Source of the DNA: Craterostigma plantagineum | Taxonomy: Eukaryota; Streptophyta; Magnoliopsida; Lamiales; Linderniaceae | Assembly (NCBI GenBank): GCA_027422505.1 | Contig: JAPQWV010000729.1 | Location: 186,001-250,000, forward strand | Reading direction: 5' to 3' | DNA length: 64,000 nucleotides | Part shown: piece after piece, positions 23,040-34,145 of the stretch | How positions within the stretch are numbered: position 1 is the first letter of the stretch | Layout: every line of letters starts with the position of its first letter | Made by a program: the position numbers and the translations under genes | The notes under the pieces: generated by a model | Seen by the model: the letters and a program-made list of their open reading frames with translations, nothing else | What the model was told of the DNA's origin: nothing | Database searches by the model: none

Positions 23040-26000
23040 CTCTTCTAGTAAATAACAAATCGTCACACAAAAATACCACATCCTACATTAGAAATAACGA
23101 TCCATATATTGTTAATAACACAGTCTGTATACAACCCGTAGATCGGAAGAAAAAGAACGAAATCACAAAACGACACTATAAACAGATGAAAACGGCATAA
23201 ATCACGTCGTTATTGACTCAATAAAGTAAAATAGACCTCAATTTCTCATGGGTACCTCGAATTTATATCAATTAGTTGCATGAAACGGATATTATATTTT
23301 TCCTAAATCGTGTAAAAAAGAAATACTTATAACATAGCAAAAATAACAAATGTCTTTTGGTTAATAACAAATGTTGACTTAGAAGTAACACGTCGCTGAA
23401 AGATAATAACGCATTGTCTGTCGTAAATAACACATTCTGTATACAACCAATGAATTGGGAGAAAAAGAACGAAAATCACAAACGACACTAAAAAACAGAT
23501 GAAAACTGCATAAATCACGTCGTTATTGACTCAATAAGGTGAAATAGACCTCAATTTCTCATGGGTACCTCGAATTTATACCGATTAGTTCCAAGAAACG
23601 GATATTATATTTTCCCTAAATCGTGTAAAAAAAAATACTTATAACATAGCAAAAAATAACAAATGTCTTATGAGTTAGTAACACGTAGCTGAAAGGTAAT
23701 AACAAATTGTTTGTCGTAAATAACACAATCTGTATTGAAGTAATGGATCGAAAGGAATAAAACGAAAATCACAAACGACACTAAAAAAGAAGATGAAAAT
23801 TGCATCAATCACGTCGTCATTGACTCAATAAGGTCAAATAGACCTCAATTTCCCATGGGTACCTCGAATTTATACCGATTAGTTGCAAAAAACGGATAGT
23901 ATATTTTCCCTAAATCGTGTAAAAAAGAAATACTTATAACATAGAAAAAATAACAGATGTCTTATGTATAATAACAAATGTCGACTTAGAAGTAACACGT
24001 CACTGAAAAGTAATAACGTCGTGTTTGTCGTAAATAACACATTCTGTATACAAGTAATTGATCAAAAGGAATAAAATGAAAATCGCAAACGACACTAAAA
24101 ACAGATGAAAAACTACATAAATCTCAGTGTTTGTGACTAAATAAAGTTTTTCCGTCCTCAATTTCAGATGGGTCTTACTAATAAAGACGAATTTTTTATG
24201 TATCGAATGAATTCGTGCTTCCACCCCCAAATCAAAAATTTCGTTCAAAAATCGATTCAATATCAACTTTAACGGCCGAACAAGGTAATAGCGACTGAAT
24301 AAGAAAAAATCGAATCAAATGAGTCTTAATATTAAAAGAAAAAGTAAGTCGGTAACCATGAAATTGAGAAAATTTTAGCTTTCTCTAAGACTAAAACACA
24401 TATGCATGTAAAAAAACACTTCATTGAGAATATTCTAGAAGGTTCTACCGTCAGAGAATTTAACAGAATTATCAGAGAATATTTACAGGACTTTCTCAAA
24501 ATTGTACTACATTAATTGCAAATAATAACACACGTTAGGTTGAAAAAAACAACTCCGACTCAACTAATAACACATTGATCAATACTGATACCTCATTAGT
24601 GTTGTTCAGTACCACAACAATAATTCGATTAATTCGTACAAAAATACACTTTTATTTGGATGTTTAATATGGATGTTCATGTCAATATATAATTTGATGA
24701 AGTTTAATCACCTTATTCCTTTAAAAGACACATTAGGCGAAATTTGGTGTCAATAGACGAATGTTGATCTCAATATATATATAAACATATAGTCCTCCAT
24801 TGCAAAACATAGACTATCATCTCTTTCAATGGAACATAACATTGTGAATTGCACCACGAACATGTTCAAACGTCAACATTAAAGTATTAATAACATTTAT
24901 AGACCACAAACACAAAATACTAAGCTCAAAACCCTAAATCCGAGGCCCGAAATCCTAAACCCTAAACCATAAACCCCGAACCCCAAAATTTTTTTAAGGT
25001 TGTAGAAATACCTGCACAAGTCGTGGATCGTTCTCCAAAAATTTCATGTCGTAAACCCTTAATCTTAACCTCGAACCCGTAAGTCCTAAACCCCAAAAAC
25101 TACCCAAAAACCCTAGCACATATGCGATAACAAATTATCCAGAAATCCTAGTGCATAGACGACATTTTATAACAAATAGCACTCTATTGGTAACAATTAA
25201 ACCCTTACGGGTACCACATTAAACTGTCCAGAAATTTTTTTAATATCCCGCCGGAACTGTTCAGAAATTCTACGGTGCCGCGACGAAATTTTAAGGCTAT
25301 GGGTCTCACGAATCTACGCGCATTACCTTCAATTTCAACTAGAAACATGCTTCGATCTACACATATTTTTATTGTTTGCGTCGACTAAATTTTAAGACTC
25401 CGTTCCGACACCGTCGCGCTCGTGAGTCCGCAACAAATAACTCAATATTAATTTGTAAATGGGTTTAACAAGGCAACTATCGATATTATCGTCAATTTCA
25501 TATGAATGTTGATAAGTTTCACAAAAACAACAAATGTCTTCAGTGTAATAACAAATGTTGACTCAAAAAAACACATTCTGTATACAATAATGGATCGGGA
25601 TAAAAATAACGAAAATCACAAACGACACTAAAAAACTGATGAAAACTGAATAAATCACGTCGTTATTGACTCAATAAGGTAAAATAGACCTCAATTTCTC
25701 ATGGGTACCTCGAATTTATACCGATTACTTGCAAGAAATGGATATTATATTTTCCCTAAATCGTGTAAAAAATAAATACTTATAACATAGCAAAAAATAA
25801 CAAATGTCTTATGGTTAATAACAAATGTAGACTTAGAAGTAACACATCGCTGAAAGGTAATAACGCCTCGTTTGTCGTAAATAACACATTCTGTATACAA
25901 TCAATTTATCGGGAGAAAAAGAACGAAAATCACAAACGACACTAAAAACAGATGAAAACTGCATAAATCACGTAAAAATAAAGTACTTATAATATAGAAC

Positions 26001-26260
26001 TAAATAACAAATGTCTTATGGTTAATAACTAATGTTGACTTAGAAGTAACACGTCAGTGAAAGGTAATAATGCTATGTTTGTCGTCAATAACATATCCTG
26101 TATACAGACAATGGATCGGGGAATATAAAGAAAATCATAAACGACGCTAAAAACGGATGAAAACTGCATAAATCTCGGCGTTATTGACTCAATAAGGTAA
26201 AATAGACCTCGATTTCTCATGGGTACCTACAATTTAAACCGATTACTCGCAATTTATGTC
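23040..26260. repeat. Internal tandem repeat family, ~300-bp unit
   Basis: Each unit carries CTTATAACATAGCAAAAA, AATAACAAATGTC, a CACTAAAAACAGATGAAAAC segment and CATGGGTACCTCGAATTTA, in that order. Spacings of 313, 294 and about 311 bp are seen in the first block (23040-24170). A second block (25500-26260) has one unit shortened by an internal deletion at about 25975. The middle 24200-25500 lacks the unit. Confidence 0.85.
24931..25110. repeat. Degenerate telomere-like CCCTAAA patches
   Basis: AACCCTAAATCC, CCTAAACCCTAAACCATAAA and similar words cluster here inside the nested element. They are interrupted by non-telomeric sequence, so this is a degenerate patch and not a true interstitial telomere array. 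Confidence 0.5.
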
Positions 26261-27767
26261 GAAATCTAGATTCAATTTGCCATTATGTTTTCGAATTTGC
26301 ACCCTAATTAGACAAGCAAATTCTACCTCGTGCATCGTCAATATCATAAAGAATCCAACATGACATGTCGACTCGGTTGGATGGGTCAATCGAATTTTTT
26401 TGTGCTCGATTCAGTGTAAGAAAAACGAGTTCGAAAAAAATTCTGTTGATAACGTTTTGCAGTAGCAAAGTAACACAATATTGTTGAAAAATAACGTATC
26501 TGTTTTCTAAAGTAACAATATGCTGTAACTATATAACATATAATGAAGTAAAAGTAACGCTTCATATAAGATCAAAAAAGCACGCGTGACTTTTGCTGGA
26601 AAAAAGAGCAAGGGTATTTTCGTCAAATTCTATTTTTGGATCATTTAATCGATTTTTACAGAAAGTAGGTCTCTTAAACTTATTTTATTTCTGACAGGGC
26701 CTGACGGACAAATTAAAACTTTACTAGGGCCTGACATAAAATTCCCCCTTAATTATAACCAATAATGATTGATGGTCTTATGAAAACAACTAGGCAACAA
26801 TAAAGAGGATAAATATCAATTAATTCTTTAAACTATTTCACATTAATTCATATCAATTCATTAATTCTTATCTATAATAGTGTTGCCTTCTATTCATTAA
26901 AATCTAAATTGTTAAAAAATATTAAAATATCTATCTTTTTCATTTAATAAATATTGTTGCATGGTGTAGCTAAAATATTAAATTGAGTTAAAAAATATAT
27001 ATAAGCTAAACCATTTTGACTTTTTTTGTTTGAACGGCAAGATCTTGTTTTGATTTTGTTGTATTGAAGTATTTTGAGCAATATTGATGTTGTATTGTTT
27101 TGAAATGTTGAAATGTTTTGATATATTAATGGAAAAAGGCGAACCGTATAATTTTCGCCTACAAACCGCCTAGGCCCCGCCTAGGCAGCCTAGGCGCTAG
27201 GCCCCCTCGGGCGCCTAGCTAGCGTCTAGCGCTTTTTACAACCTTGATTAGAAGCTATGACTACGGCAACCCTCATTTTCTAATTATGATTAGTGGCGGG
27301 TTTTCGCAACAGCCGCGGAAAGCCCGTTCTACAAATTTTTTTTCTCAAAGTAAAATATATAACACCAAAATACGTTTTACAAAATCACTTCTTTACAAAG
27401 GTCATAGCCCCAAAAATACAAAAATGTCAAAATGCCGCTCCACATGTCTTCATCTATGTACAAGATCGCACTCAAAAGTACGTGGAATCACCACCAGCCT
27501 GCCTTAGTCATGACGTACCTCGACGTCAGACTCGATCGTACCTTTTAACAGGTAAAATACGGAGCTATTGCCCAGTAGGGGAAAACATGCGTTAATGCAA
27601 CGCAGACTCAAAACCCATCCCAATATATCTCACAATAAATGCACGATCGACTTTTTCCCCCATCTCAACATATCATATCACAAATGTCACATCGTGGGCC
27701 CTAGGCTATACTAGGCACCACGCCCGCAGAATAAATACGGAGTCAGGGGCCCGCACTCGGGTAGCTG

Positions 27768-28163
27768 TGAGGACCCGACCCCCGGCGATAGAGTGAAGTG
27801 GGAGATGAAGACTCGTTGGTCTCGGTCCATTTATCTAGCAACTTAATATGTTAAGCCCATTAAGCATTTTTGGTTTATATATACTGTAATTGGGACTTAT
27901 GGTGAAATTAAACAAAAATAATCCTAAGTTTCTCATCTCCATCTGTCTCTCGTCTCCTCTCTCATTCGATCTCTCTATATCTCTCAGTCTCTCCCTCCCC
28001 CTCTAATCTAATCTTCTTCTTCAACATCTTCTACATCGTTCTTGGTTCTCGATTCTTTCAGAAAATCAATAAAAACAGTATATATATCGTTTATCTCTCG
28101 CACACTACCTGTTCGACGAAACGCTCAAGTAAGAAACCGCTTCAATTCGGACGGAATCTTACA
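27768..28163 (+). repeat. LTR type A (5' LTR)
   Basis: TGAGGACCC...AATCTTACA, 396 bp, followed at once by a primer binding site. The central part is CT-rich (27930-28020). A reverse-oriented partial copy lies at 32681-32808, where its 3' third is missing. Confidence 0.8.
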
Positions 28164-28166
28164 AAT

Positions 28167-28178
28167 TGTTATCAGAGC
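28167..28178 (+). other. Primer binding site of element A
   Basis: TGTTATCAGAGC, one base different from the tRNA-Met site TGGTATCAGAGC, three bases after the LTR end. Confidence 0.7.
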
Positions 28179-28193
28179 AAGTCTACCTCGGAA

Positions 28194-29104
28194 TGGCAGA
28201 ATCCTCGCTTCATGGATCATCAGGAAAGGCAGAAGAAGCTAAGGCTGTTGATAGCTAAATCAGAGAGCAACTTTGTGACTGCCATATCCCAAGGAGATGC
28301 TGCAAATGAGAGGATGCGACGGGCAGTTACGAATCTGCAGCTGAACATCACAAACAAGCTGGAAAAATCAGTGAAGATGTTAACAGTAAGCTCGATAATC
28401 TTTTACAAAGCATTAAAAAATCTACAGTCGCATATGCAAATATCTAAGGGCGAGCTAATGTTGGCTGATGATGAGATTATGCGGCCAATGTTGGTTAATG
28501 ATACTGTGGAAACTGAAAATGCTCAAATGCAAACATCAGAGGTATACGGCAAATTGTCGTGGTAAGGATGACATGTGGGGTGATGTTGAATCGGTCTTAG
28601 TCGAAGGCGAGCAGATGTTGTTGGATGATGAAGAGACCATGTCATTGGTGTTTGCTGACGAAGCTCTAAGTTATGAATCTTCCCTAGTGGACGGGAATCA
28701 ACTCGCTGTAGAAATTGGTGGGGAGCACATATCAGTCAATGAGCTGCCCGTTTCGGAAATCAATGAGATTAGCGAGATGAGATAGGCATTGAGCGACGTA
28801 CAATAGTTGCGGATGTGAATCTTCGACAGTTACTAACAGACAAGTCAATGTTCTTTAGCTCTCCGTTCATCCTCGCTAAGAGCTTAATGGAGATTGATCG
28901 AGTACGGTGGGATGTCGAGCGGCTACACGATGGGGAGTACTTCAACCCACCTTTTGATCGAGGACGATGGTGTGTTGCTGAAAGAATGAAGGCGAATTTC
29001 GGAAATAATCTCCAGCAATACAAAGCAGGAGCAGCAGCGACGAGAACTCCTCTATATTTCTTCTATGACGTGAACATCATACTCAGCAGGTTGCAGGCTT
29101 AGAT
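28194..29104 (+). pseudogene. Gag-region ORFs of element A, broken
   Basis: An ATG at 28194 gives a short ORF (MAESSLHGSSGKAEEAKAV, then stop). Overlapping frames at 28212-28565, 28468-28785 and 28815-29102 continue a helical, acidic protein. The last frame contains PFDRGR (28950-28967) followed by a segment (VAERMKANFG) resembling the motif seen in the reverse-oriented element at 33000-34145. No zinc knuckle, protease or RT was found. The position after LTR and primer site indicates a gag-type region. I see no enzyme function. Confidence 0.5.
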
Positions 29105-29218
29105 GAATCATTTCAACTATGGAGACAAGCTGAACCTCGATGTCCTTGGAACAAATCCCTGTTGGAAGTGAGTAGAAAACAAACTTGGGCCATATTTACT
29201 TCCTTTTAGGCAAACGGG

Positions 29219-29380
29219 TCAAGGTTTTGAAGCTGCTAGGAAGAAGGAAGACGGAAATGCTATATTCAAGGCAGCTAAGTTCGGCAGAACCTCTAAGCTA
29301 TACGAGAACGCTGTTGAGTATACTAAGACCTCGGATGCTAAGGAGCACGAGACAGCTATAGCCATTAGAGTACCAAGAAC
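29219..29380 (+). pseudogene. Possible captured FKBP/TPR host exon
   Basis: The frame FEAARKKEDGNAIFKAAKFG continues to ...SKLYENAVEY. It closely matches, by eye, the first tetratricopeptide repeat after the FK506-binding domains of plant FKBP62-type co-chaperones (pattern EAA.KKEEGNALFKAGKY..ASK.YEKAV.Y). A pyrimidine tract ending in TTTTAG lies just before it, like a 3' splice site. The segment lies within retroelement DNA after the gag-like ORFs and is cut by the insertion starting at 29386. It is best explained as a host exon picked up by a retroelement. Confidence is limited because only about 50 codons remain. Confidence 0.45.
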
Positions 29381-29385
29381 AAAAT

Positions 29386-31011
29386 TGTAGACAATTAAAA
29401 AATTAATTGTCTATTTACATCATTTGATTTAATGAATTAATTCCAAAAAATTAAATAAAGTCATTTAATTAAATTGCTATATATTGAGATCTATAAACTA
29501 ATCTCAATTTAATAAATAGTTGATTTAATTAATAACTATTATCAGTTATGATAATATATATTCCTTTTATACAAAATCCTATACATGGTAATATGTGTAG
29601 AGATTTGTAAATAAATAAAGAAATCAAATCAAATCAAATCAAATATCATAAAGTCGGCAGATATTGAGATAATCAAATCAAATATGGAATAAATCAAATC
29701 AAATTAATATCAAATCATATATGGATAAAATCGACATAAATATGGAAGAAATCACCCAACAAGGATTATATTTTCCGTAATTAAGAATTCTCTACGCCTA
29801 TAAATACGGGGCTTCAGAGTTCAGAAAGGACAAGTCACAAACACTCAAGAAAACACGAGCTTCAAGAGATGATATAAGACTTTTAAAGCTTTCGATTATC
29901 TCTGCGAAGTTCATCGTGTTCGAATAAAAGATTGAAGACGCACATGGATCGAAGACGCTCAAAGATCGAAGACGCTCAAAGATCGAAGACGCTCGAAGAT
30001 CGAAGACGCTTTCGATTATCTCTCGAAGTTCATCGTGTTCGAATAAAAGATTGAAGACGCTCAGGAATCGAAGACGCTCAAAGATCGAAAACGCTCGAAG
30101 ATCAAAGACCCTCGAGGATCGAAGATCTAAGACTCTCAAGGATCGGAGACGCTCGAAAATCGAAGACGCTCGAAGATCGAAGACGCTCGAGGATCGAAGA
30201 TCGAAGACGCTCCAGGATCGAAGACGCTCGAAGACGCTCGAAGATCGAAGACGAAGCCTTGAAGATTCGAAGATTCGAAGACGAAGATCAAGCCTTGAAG
30301 ATTTGAAGACTTGAAGATCGAAGATTCGAAGACGGAGATCAAGCCTTGAAGATTTGAAGACTCGAAATACTCGAAGATTGAAGATTCGAAGACGAAGATC
30401 AAGCCTTGAAGATTTGAAGACTCGAAGATTCGAAGATCAAGAACGCGCATCAAGACTCAAAGCCTAAGTTCAGCTCAAAAGCCCAAGTTCAAGAATCGAA
30501 GCCCAAGTTCAAGAATCGAAGCCCAAGTCAAGCTCAAGACTCAAAGTCCAAGTTCAAAAATCGAAGCCCAAACTCAAGACTCAAAGCCCAAGTTCAGGAA
30601 TCGAAGCCCAAGATCAAGCTCAAGACTCAAAGCCCAAACTCAAGAATTGAAGCCCAAGACCAAGCTCGCGACTCAAAGACGAAACTGAAGACTTTCGTGA
30701 TCAAGCCCAAAAGCCCACGAAGGAACTTCAACGAAGTCCCAAATCAAGGAAATTCAATACTCAAGAATTTTCCAAAGTCTTTGAAGAATCAGGGGAATAA
30801 GTAGAGATAGAATCCACTAAATTTCATCAAATTTCATTTGTACTATTTTTCGAATTAGTTGGTATTCAAATAAAAGAAAATACGCTACAAAAACATATAC
30901 CCTTTGATCGCATAAGACTTGTAGCAGCTATAACATTACGAGGATGGTGGTTCCTAGTTAGCCGTGTTCGCTGTAATCAACAGCTAACTTGGCTGCCCAA
31001 TCAAGGGGATA
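29386..31011 (+). mobile_element. LTR-like insertion with GA-rich minisatellite
   Basis: Starts TGTAGACAATTAAAA, has a TATA-like CCTATAAATACGGGG at 29797-29811, and is flanked by AAAAT at 29381-29385 and 31012-31016. This could be a 5-bp duplication around a solo LTR, but the right end lacks the usual CA. Alternatively TTGGCTGCCCAATCAAGGGG near 30990 is a primer binding site and the insertion is a truncated element. Downstream of the TATA region it is a minisatellite (see 29930-30690). Confidence 0.45.
29930..30690. repeat. GA-rich minisatellite (three unit types)
   Basis: Three successive arrays: AAGATCGAAGACGCTC-type units of about 16-17 bp (29936-30240), units containing GAAGATTCGAAGACGAAGAT and CAAGCCTTGAAG (30240-30440), and CCCAAGTTCAAGAATCGAAG units (30470-30680). 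A 55-bp block (CTTTCGATTATCTCT... CGAATAAAAGATTGAAGACG) also occurs twice, at about 29890 and 30007. ORFs on both strands are by-products of the repeat. Confidence 0.9.
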
Positions 31012-31674
31012 AAATTGAGAGCTCGGGTCACAAACACTGTTTCGGAAGCTGAATAGACATACACAGAAGTCTATACGAGGAGAAAAGGGCGATCTAGAGT
31101 CTTACTTTGGAACTACCACAATTGTGACCGAAAATGCCACACGGGAAAGGTCATACCATCTGCAGGCTCATAAGGAAAATCCAGCTCTAACCCAACACAT
31201 TTTGAAAGTCTAAGCAAAGAGACAGGAAGGGGACTTTAATGAGCGTGAGATGGTTTACCTCAAGCTTCAACGTCTTCGCCAAAACACAAAAACACTGCTT
31301 GAAAATCTGAAGCTCGATGCCCTTTTTTAAGCCTAATTGAGATCTTCGAAAGGGAAGGTCCGGCGGTGTACACGATAAATCGGCCATCTGTAACAAAGGA
31401 GCATCCGCCCTTTCTTGTTTTTCTACTGAAGAATTTGCTAAGACCTTCGGCCTTTTTACCTGAGGTCAATGAAAAGAGGAAATATTTGGTTATACGGCCT
31501 CAGGAATTGAGCAAAAAGATTACCTTTGGAAGGGGTCAGGCCATACATCTTTCGTTAGAAAAGTGGTTAAGTGGAAGACGAGAGATTGCTACTTGGGTAG
31601 ATAAAATGAACTTTCGAGTTAAGCACAAAAAACCTAGATCATTGGGGACAAGTATCATTTCAAGATAGGGGTAT
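31012..31674 (+). pseudogene. 3' internal region of an LTR element
   Basis: Several short frames (31187-31668) without recognisable domains. They end in a purine tract (AAGATAGGGG, about 31662-31671) immediately before an LTR at 31675. The last frame (DLGDKYHFK-like, just before the tract) resembles the polyprotein ends of gypsy elements, where such a phrase precedes the polypurine tract. It belongs, by this junction, with LTR type B. Confidence 0.4.
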
Positions 31675-32680
31675 TGTCATGAATCTGCCATTGATGAGCT
31701 TGGGTGAAGTTGTGGGAGATGAAGTCAAAGGAGAGATGCTGTAAGAGCATCTCCAACCATCCACTCTATATATAACGTTGCTACAGTTAAATTCCTCTAT
31801 ACATACAGTTTAAACAGTACCGACAACTCCAACCATCTCCTCTATATTTTCCTCTAAACCTAATACTCTCATTATTTTATTTATTTAATATTATATTTAA
31901 TATTTAGTTAATGATTTCAAATTATCAATGATACCAATATTTTCAATATATTTAAATTATCATTATAATTTAAACTCTATACCAATGTTTTCAATATATT
32001 TAAATTATCATTATAATTTAAACTCTATACCAATGTTTTCAATATATTTCAATTATCATTATAATTTAAGTTTTTAAATATTAATTTATTTCATACATGA
32101 ATAAAATATGGAAACAGATTTAATTTAACAATAATTATTTCATTAAAGAATTATTTCTAATTGCACATAAAAAAACAAAAAAAAAAAAAGAAAGAGGGAT
32201 AGCGGGTGAACAGTGACCCGCAATATATAGCGGGGCACTGTAGCACCTGCCACCAATAGCGTGGCGTTTAGAGGACGATTGGAGATGACTTCTCGCCATA
32301 TATGGAGTCCAACGCCAGGTATGAGGGGCTGTTGGAGATGCTCTAAGAGAAGATATCTGCGCAAGTACTTCAGAGGAGAAAATGACAAGTGAAGAAAATG
32401 ATTGGAGTGGCTTTGGTAGAGATGGAGTGGGCTAATGGCTGGAAAGAGACATGGGTCAAATATATCAAAGCTCTGCTAATTACTTAGGTTTATTATTGGG
32501 ACATTCTAATTATGAGCCCAATTATGTTAAGGTAGTATAAATACCAATTTATGTACAAAGAGAAGGCTAAGCAAGCAATTAATCCCTAACTCATATCTTC
32601 TTCACGTACCTTCTTCTCCTCCAAGCAACTGATCTTCTCCTCTTTCAGATCTAATCTCAGTCTCTTCTCACTCGTCTCGT
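31675..32680 (+). repeat. LTR type B, 3'-truncated, with MITE inside
   Basis: TGTCATGAATCTGCCATTG... matches, base for base over long stretches, the reverse-oriented LTR at 34551-35059. It is interrupted by a MITE (31745-32343). It stops after CTCACTCGTCTC at 32680, where the intact copy continues for about 110 bp more. A reversed LTR type A follows directly. Confidence 0.8.
31745..32343. mobile_element. Tourist/PIF-Harbinger-like MITE
   Basis: 599 bp with inverted ends GAGCATCTCCAACC and, on the right, GGAGATGCTC. It is flanked by TAA (31742-31744 and 32344-32346). It contains a 57-bp tandem repeat (CTCTATACCAATGTTTTC near 31975 and 32022). No coding capacity. Confidence 0.9.
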
Positions 32681-32810
32681 GCGAGAGATAAACAATATAT
32701 ATAAACCAAAAATGCTTAATGGGCTTAACATATTAAGTTGCTAGATAAATGGGCCGAGCCCAACGAGTCTTCATCTCCCACTTCACTCTATCATCGGGTC
32801 GGGTCCTCCC
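32681..32810 (-). repeat. LTR type A, reversed and 3'-truncated
   Basis: The inverse of 27768-27900: AAAAATGCTTAATGGGCTTA, GATAAATGGGCCGAG and GGGTCGGGTCCTC. The LTR start is mutated (GG in place of TG). The join to LTR B at 32680/32681 is head-to-head, with CTCG repeated on both sides of the break (GTCTCGTGCGAGAG). Confidence 0.75.
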
Positions 32811-32825
32811 ATTTCCCTCCCGTTA
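32811..32825 (-). other. Polypurine tract for LTR type A
   Basis: On the minus strand CGGGAGGGAAAT runs into the LTR A start. Just before it the frame reads EDEDVF, a phrase often found before the polypurine tract of plant gypsy elements. Confidence 0.6.
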
Positions 32826-32918
32826 AAGACATCCTCGTCCTCGAGGATGTGAGAGTAAACTCCCGACATAGTGACGATGATGTCCGAAAACGGATCCACG
32901 ATCATTATCAGCTACGAT

Positions 32919-34145
32919 CGAAGAACTTTTTCCACGATCGAACGGGAAATGTGAATTCCTAAGGAAACCAATAATCATATGGTGAGGTATCAGAAGCTCA
33001 AGAGAATATTAGTGGCCTATCAGTTGCCCCATTGTCTCTCAATGACGTAGGAGATGGGTTGGAAGTAGCAAGCCTGGTCTCGTGAAAATGATGTCCGGCA
33101 AAGAGACCACGGATATCACTTGCTATCATCGATGTACCTTTCCCGCGATCGAAAGGAAAACTCTCGAGTAAGAGTACAACACCATCTCGAGCAAGTTTAA
33201 AACCACTAATCAGATACCATATCCGATCATGCAATATCTTCACTCTCGCAAAACGAACATGTGATTCACCAATGTCCATGACATAAGCGCCTAAAAGAGC
33301 TTCCACCTTTCCCCACTCAAGAGAGTTAACACCATAAATTCCATATCGACCTCGATCAAATGGTACGTTTTGGTCCATTACAATATGAAGTTGTTCAACA
33401 CTTACGACGGCGAGAATAATCTTGAACATGAGCTTGTTCAAGTCATCAGAATATTCGCTAAGTAATGCCGTCAGAAATAACTCGCCGTCGTATAAAGAAT
33501 CGACGTTCGTACTCAAGAGCTCAACCGATTGATCAACAGTCAGCAATGCTTCCACACCATTCATTATCCGTTTGACCTCAATAGATGATTCAACACTCTT
33601 TCCACGATCGAAGGGTAGATTTGTTTGTACTAAGGCAGTGCTTTGCATCAGATTTCCCCTATTGCCTTCACTCTTTCGACAACACGACATCGCCCTATGT
33701 TGAACGGTAGATTAGCGTTCGTGCTTCCAACAATGCCTTCAAGTCCTCGAATAGCTACAGCTGCTGCCCTGCCACATAATTCTGCAGCCATCCCATACGT
33801 ATCATCATCAGCATGCATTGATTGATACTCAAGCATCATAAGTTTCAATGCATCCGTAGCCAAAGGCAATTCAACCTCAATCGGCGACGAATCTTCATCA
33901 TCTACAAGATGCTCCTCAGCACACCCGCCATCGATCATCACTGAACCATGATTAATCAGTCCCGACAGCACAGATTCACCACCAACCAAGATATATTTAG
34001 CCTCACTCCCAACCGGTTCAAACTCAATTAGTACCGACAACTCTTCCTCGCCTACGATCGACTTCTCTATTTCAGCGAATTCATTCCCAATCCCAACCAA
34101 CATCGAGGAGTCACCCTCGCTCGACGTCAATTTATCGCTAGTCAC
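32919..34145 (-). pseudogene. Retroelement ORF with repeated PFDRG motif
   Basis: Two long reverse frames, 33690-32998 (230 aa) and 34145-33648 (165 aa), overlap and together follow the gag domain. The motif PFDRG(K/R) appears at 33601-33615, 33349-33363, 33142-33156 and, past the stop, at 32931-32945. A weaker copy (PFNIGR) lies near 33700. Spacings are about 210-250 bp. Between motifs the sequence is helical and acidic. One matching motif lies in the oppositely oriented element at 28950. I do not recognise the domain and no catalytic site is visible. Confidence 0.55.

Larger units (their letters stand above)
22672..26748. mobile_element. Nested Mutator-like TIR element with ~300-bp internal repeats
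   Basis: 4077 bp flanked by perfect 9-bp repeats TTAATTATA (22663-22671 and 26749-26757). The ends share GTCAGGCCCTAGTAA in inverted orientation, and the left end GGGTATATTACGCGTCAGG resembles the left end of the element at 17297. Inside, a unit of about 300 bp recurs (anchor TTATTGACTCAATAA at 23210, 23523, 23817, about 24128, 25663 and 26181). Each unit is studded with AATAAC and TAACAC words. No transposase ORF remains. Confidence 0.85.
22257..27247. mobile_element. Mutator-like TIR element 3' of the UGT gene, with nested element
   Basis: Ends AGTGTTGTAAAATGCG and, inverted, AAGGTTGTAAAAAGCG (13 of 16 identical). Each is followed by repeated CCTAGGCG words (22270-22315 and 27165-27225). 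Perfect 9-bp flanks ATTAGAAGC at 22248-22256 and 27248-27256 give a Mutator-type target duplication. The element itself is only about 0.9 kb (22257-22671 plus 26758-27247), because a 4.1 kb TIR element is inserted within it. No transposase is seen. To the right it abuts the end of a gypsy LTR. Confidence 0.85.

Noticed and set aside
23040..26260. CRISPR-like array
   Set aside because: Units are about 300 bp with diverged copies and no unique spacers or cas genes. It is an internal repeat of a TIR element.
29798..30453. ORFs on both strands of the GA-rich region
   Set aside because: Both are products of the minisatellite, with no domain or codon bias.
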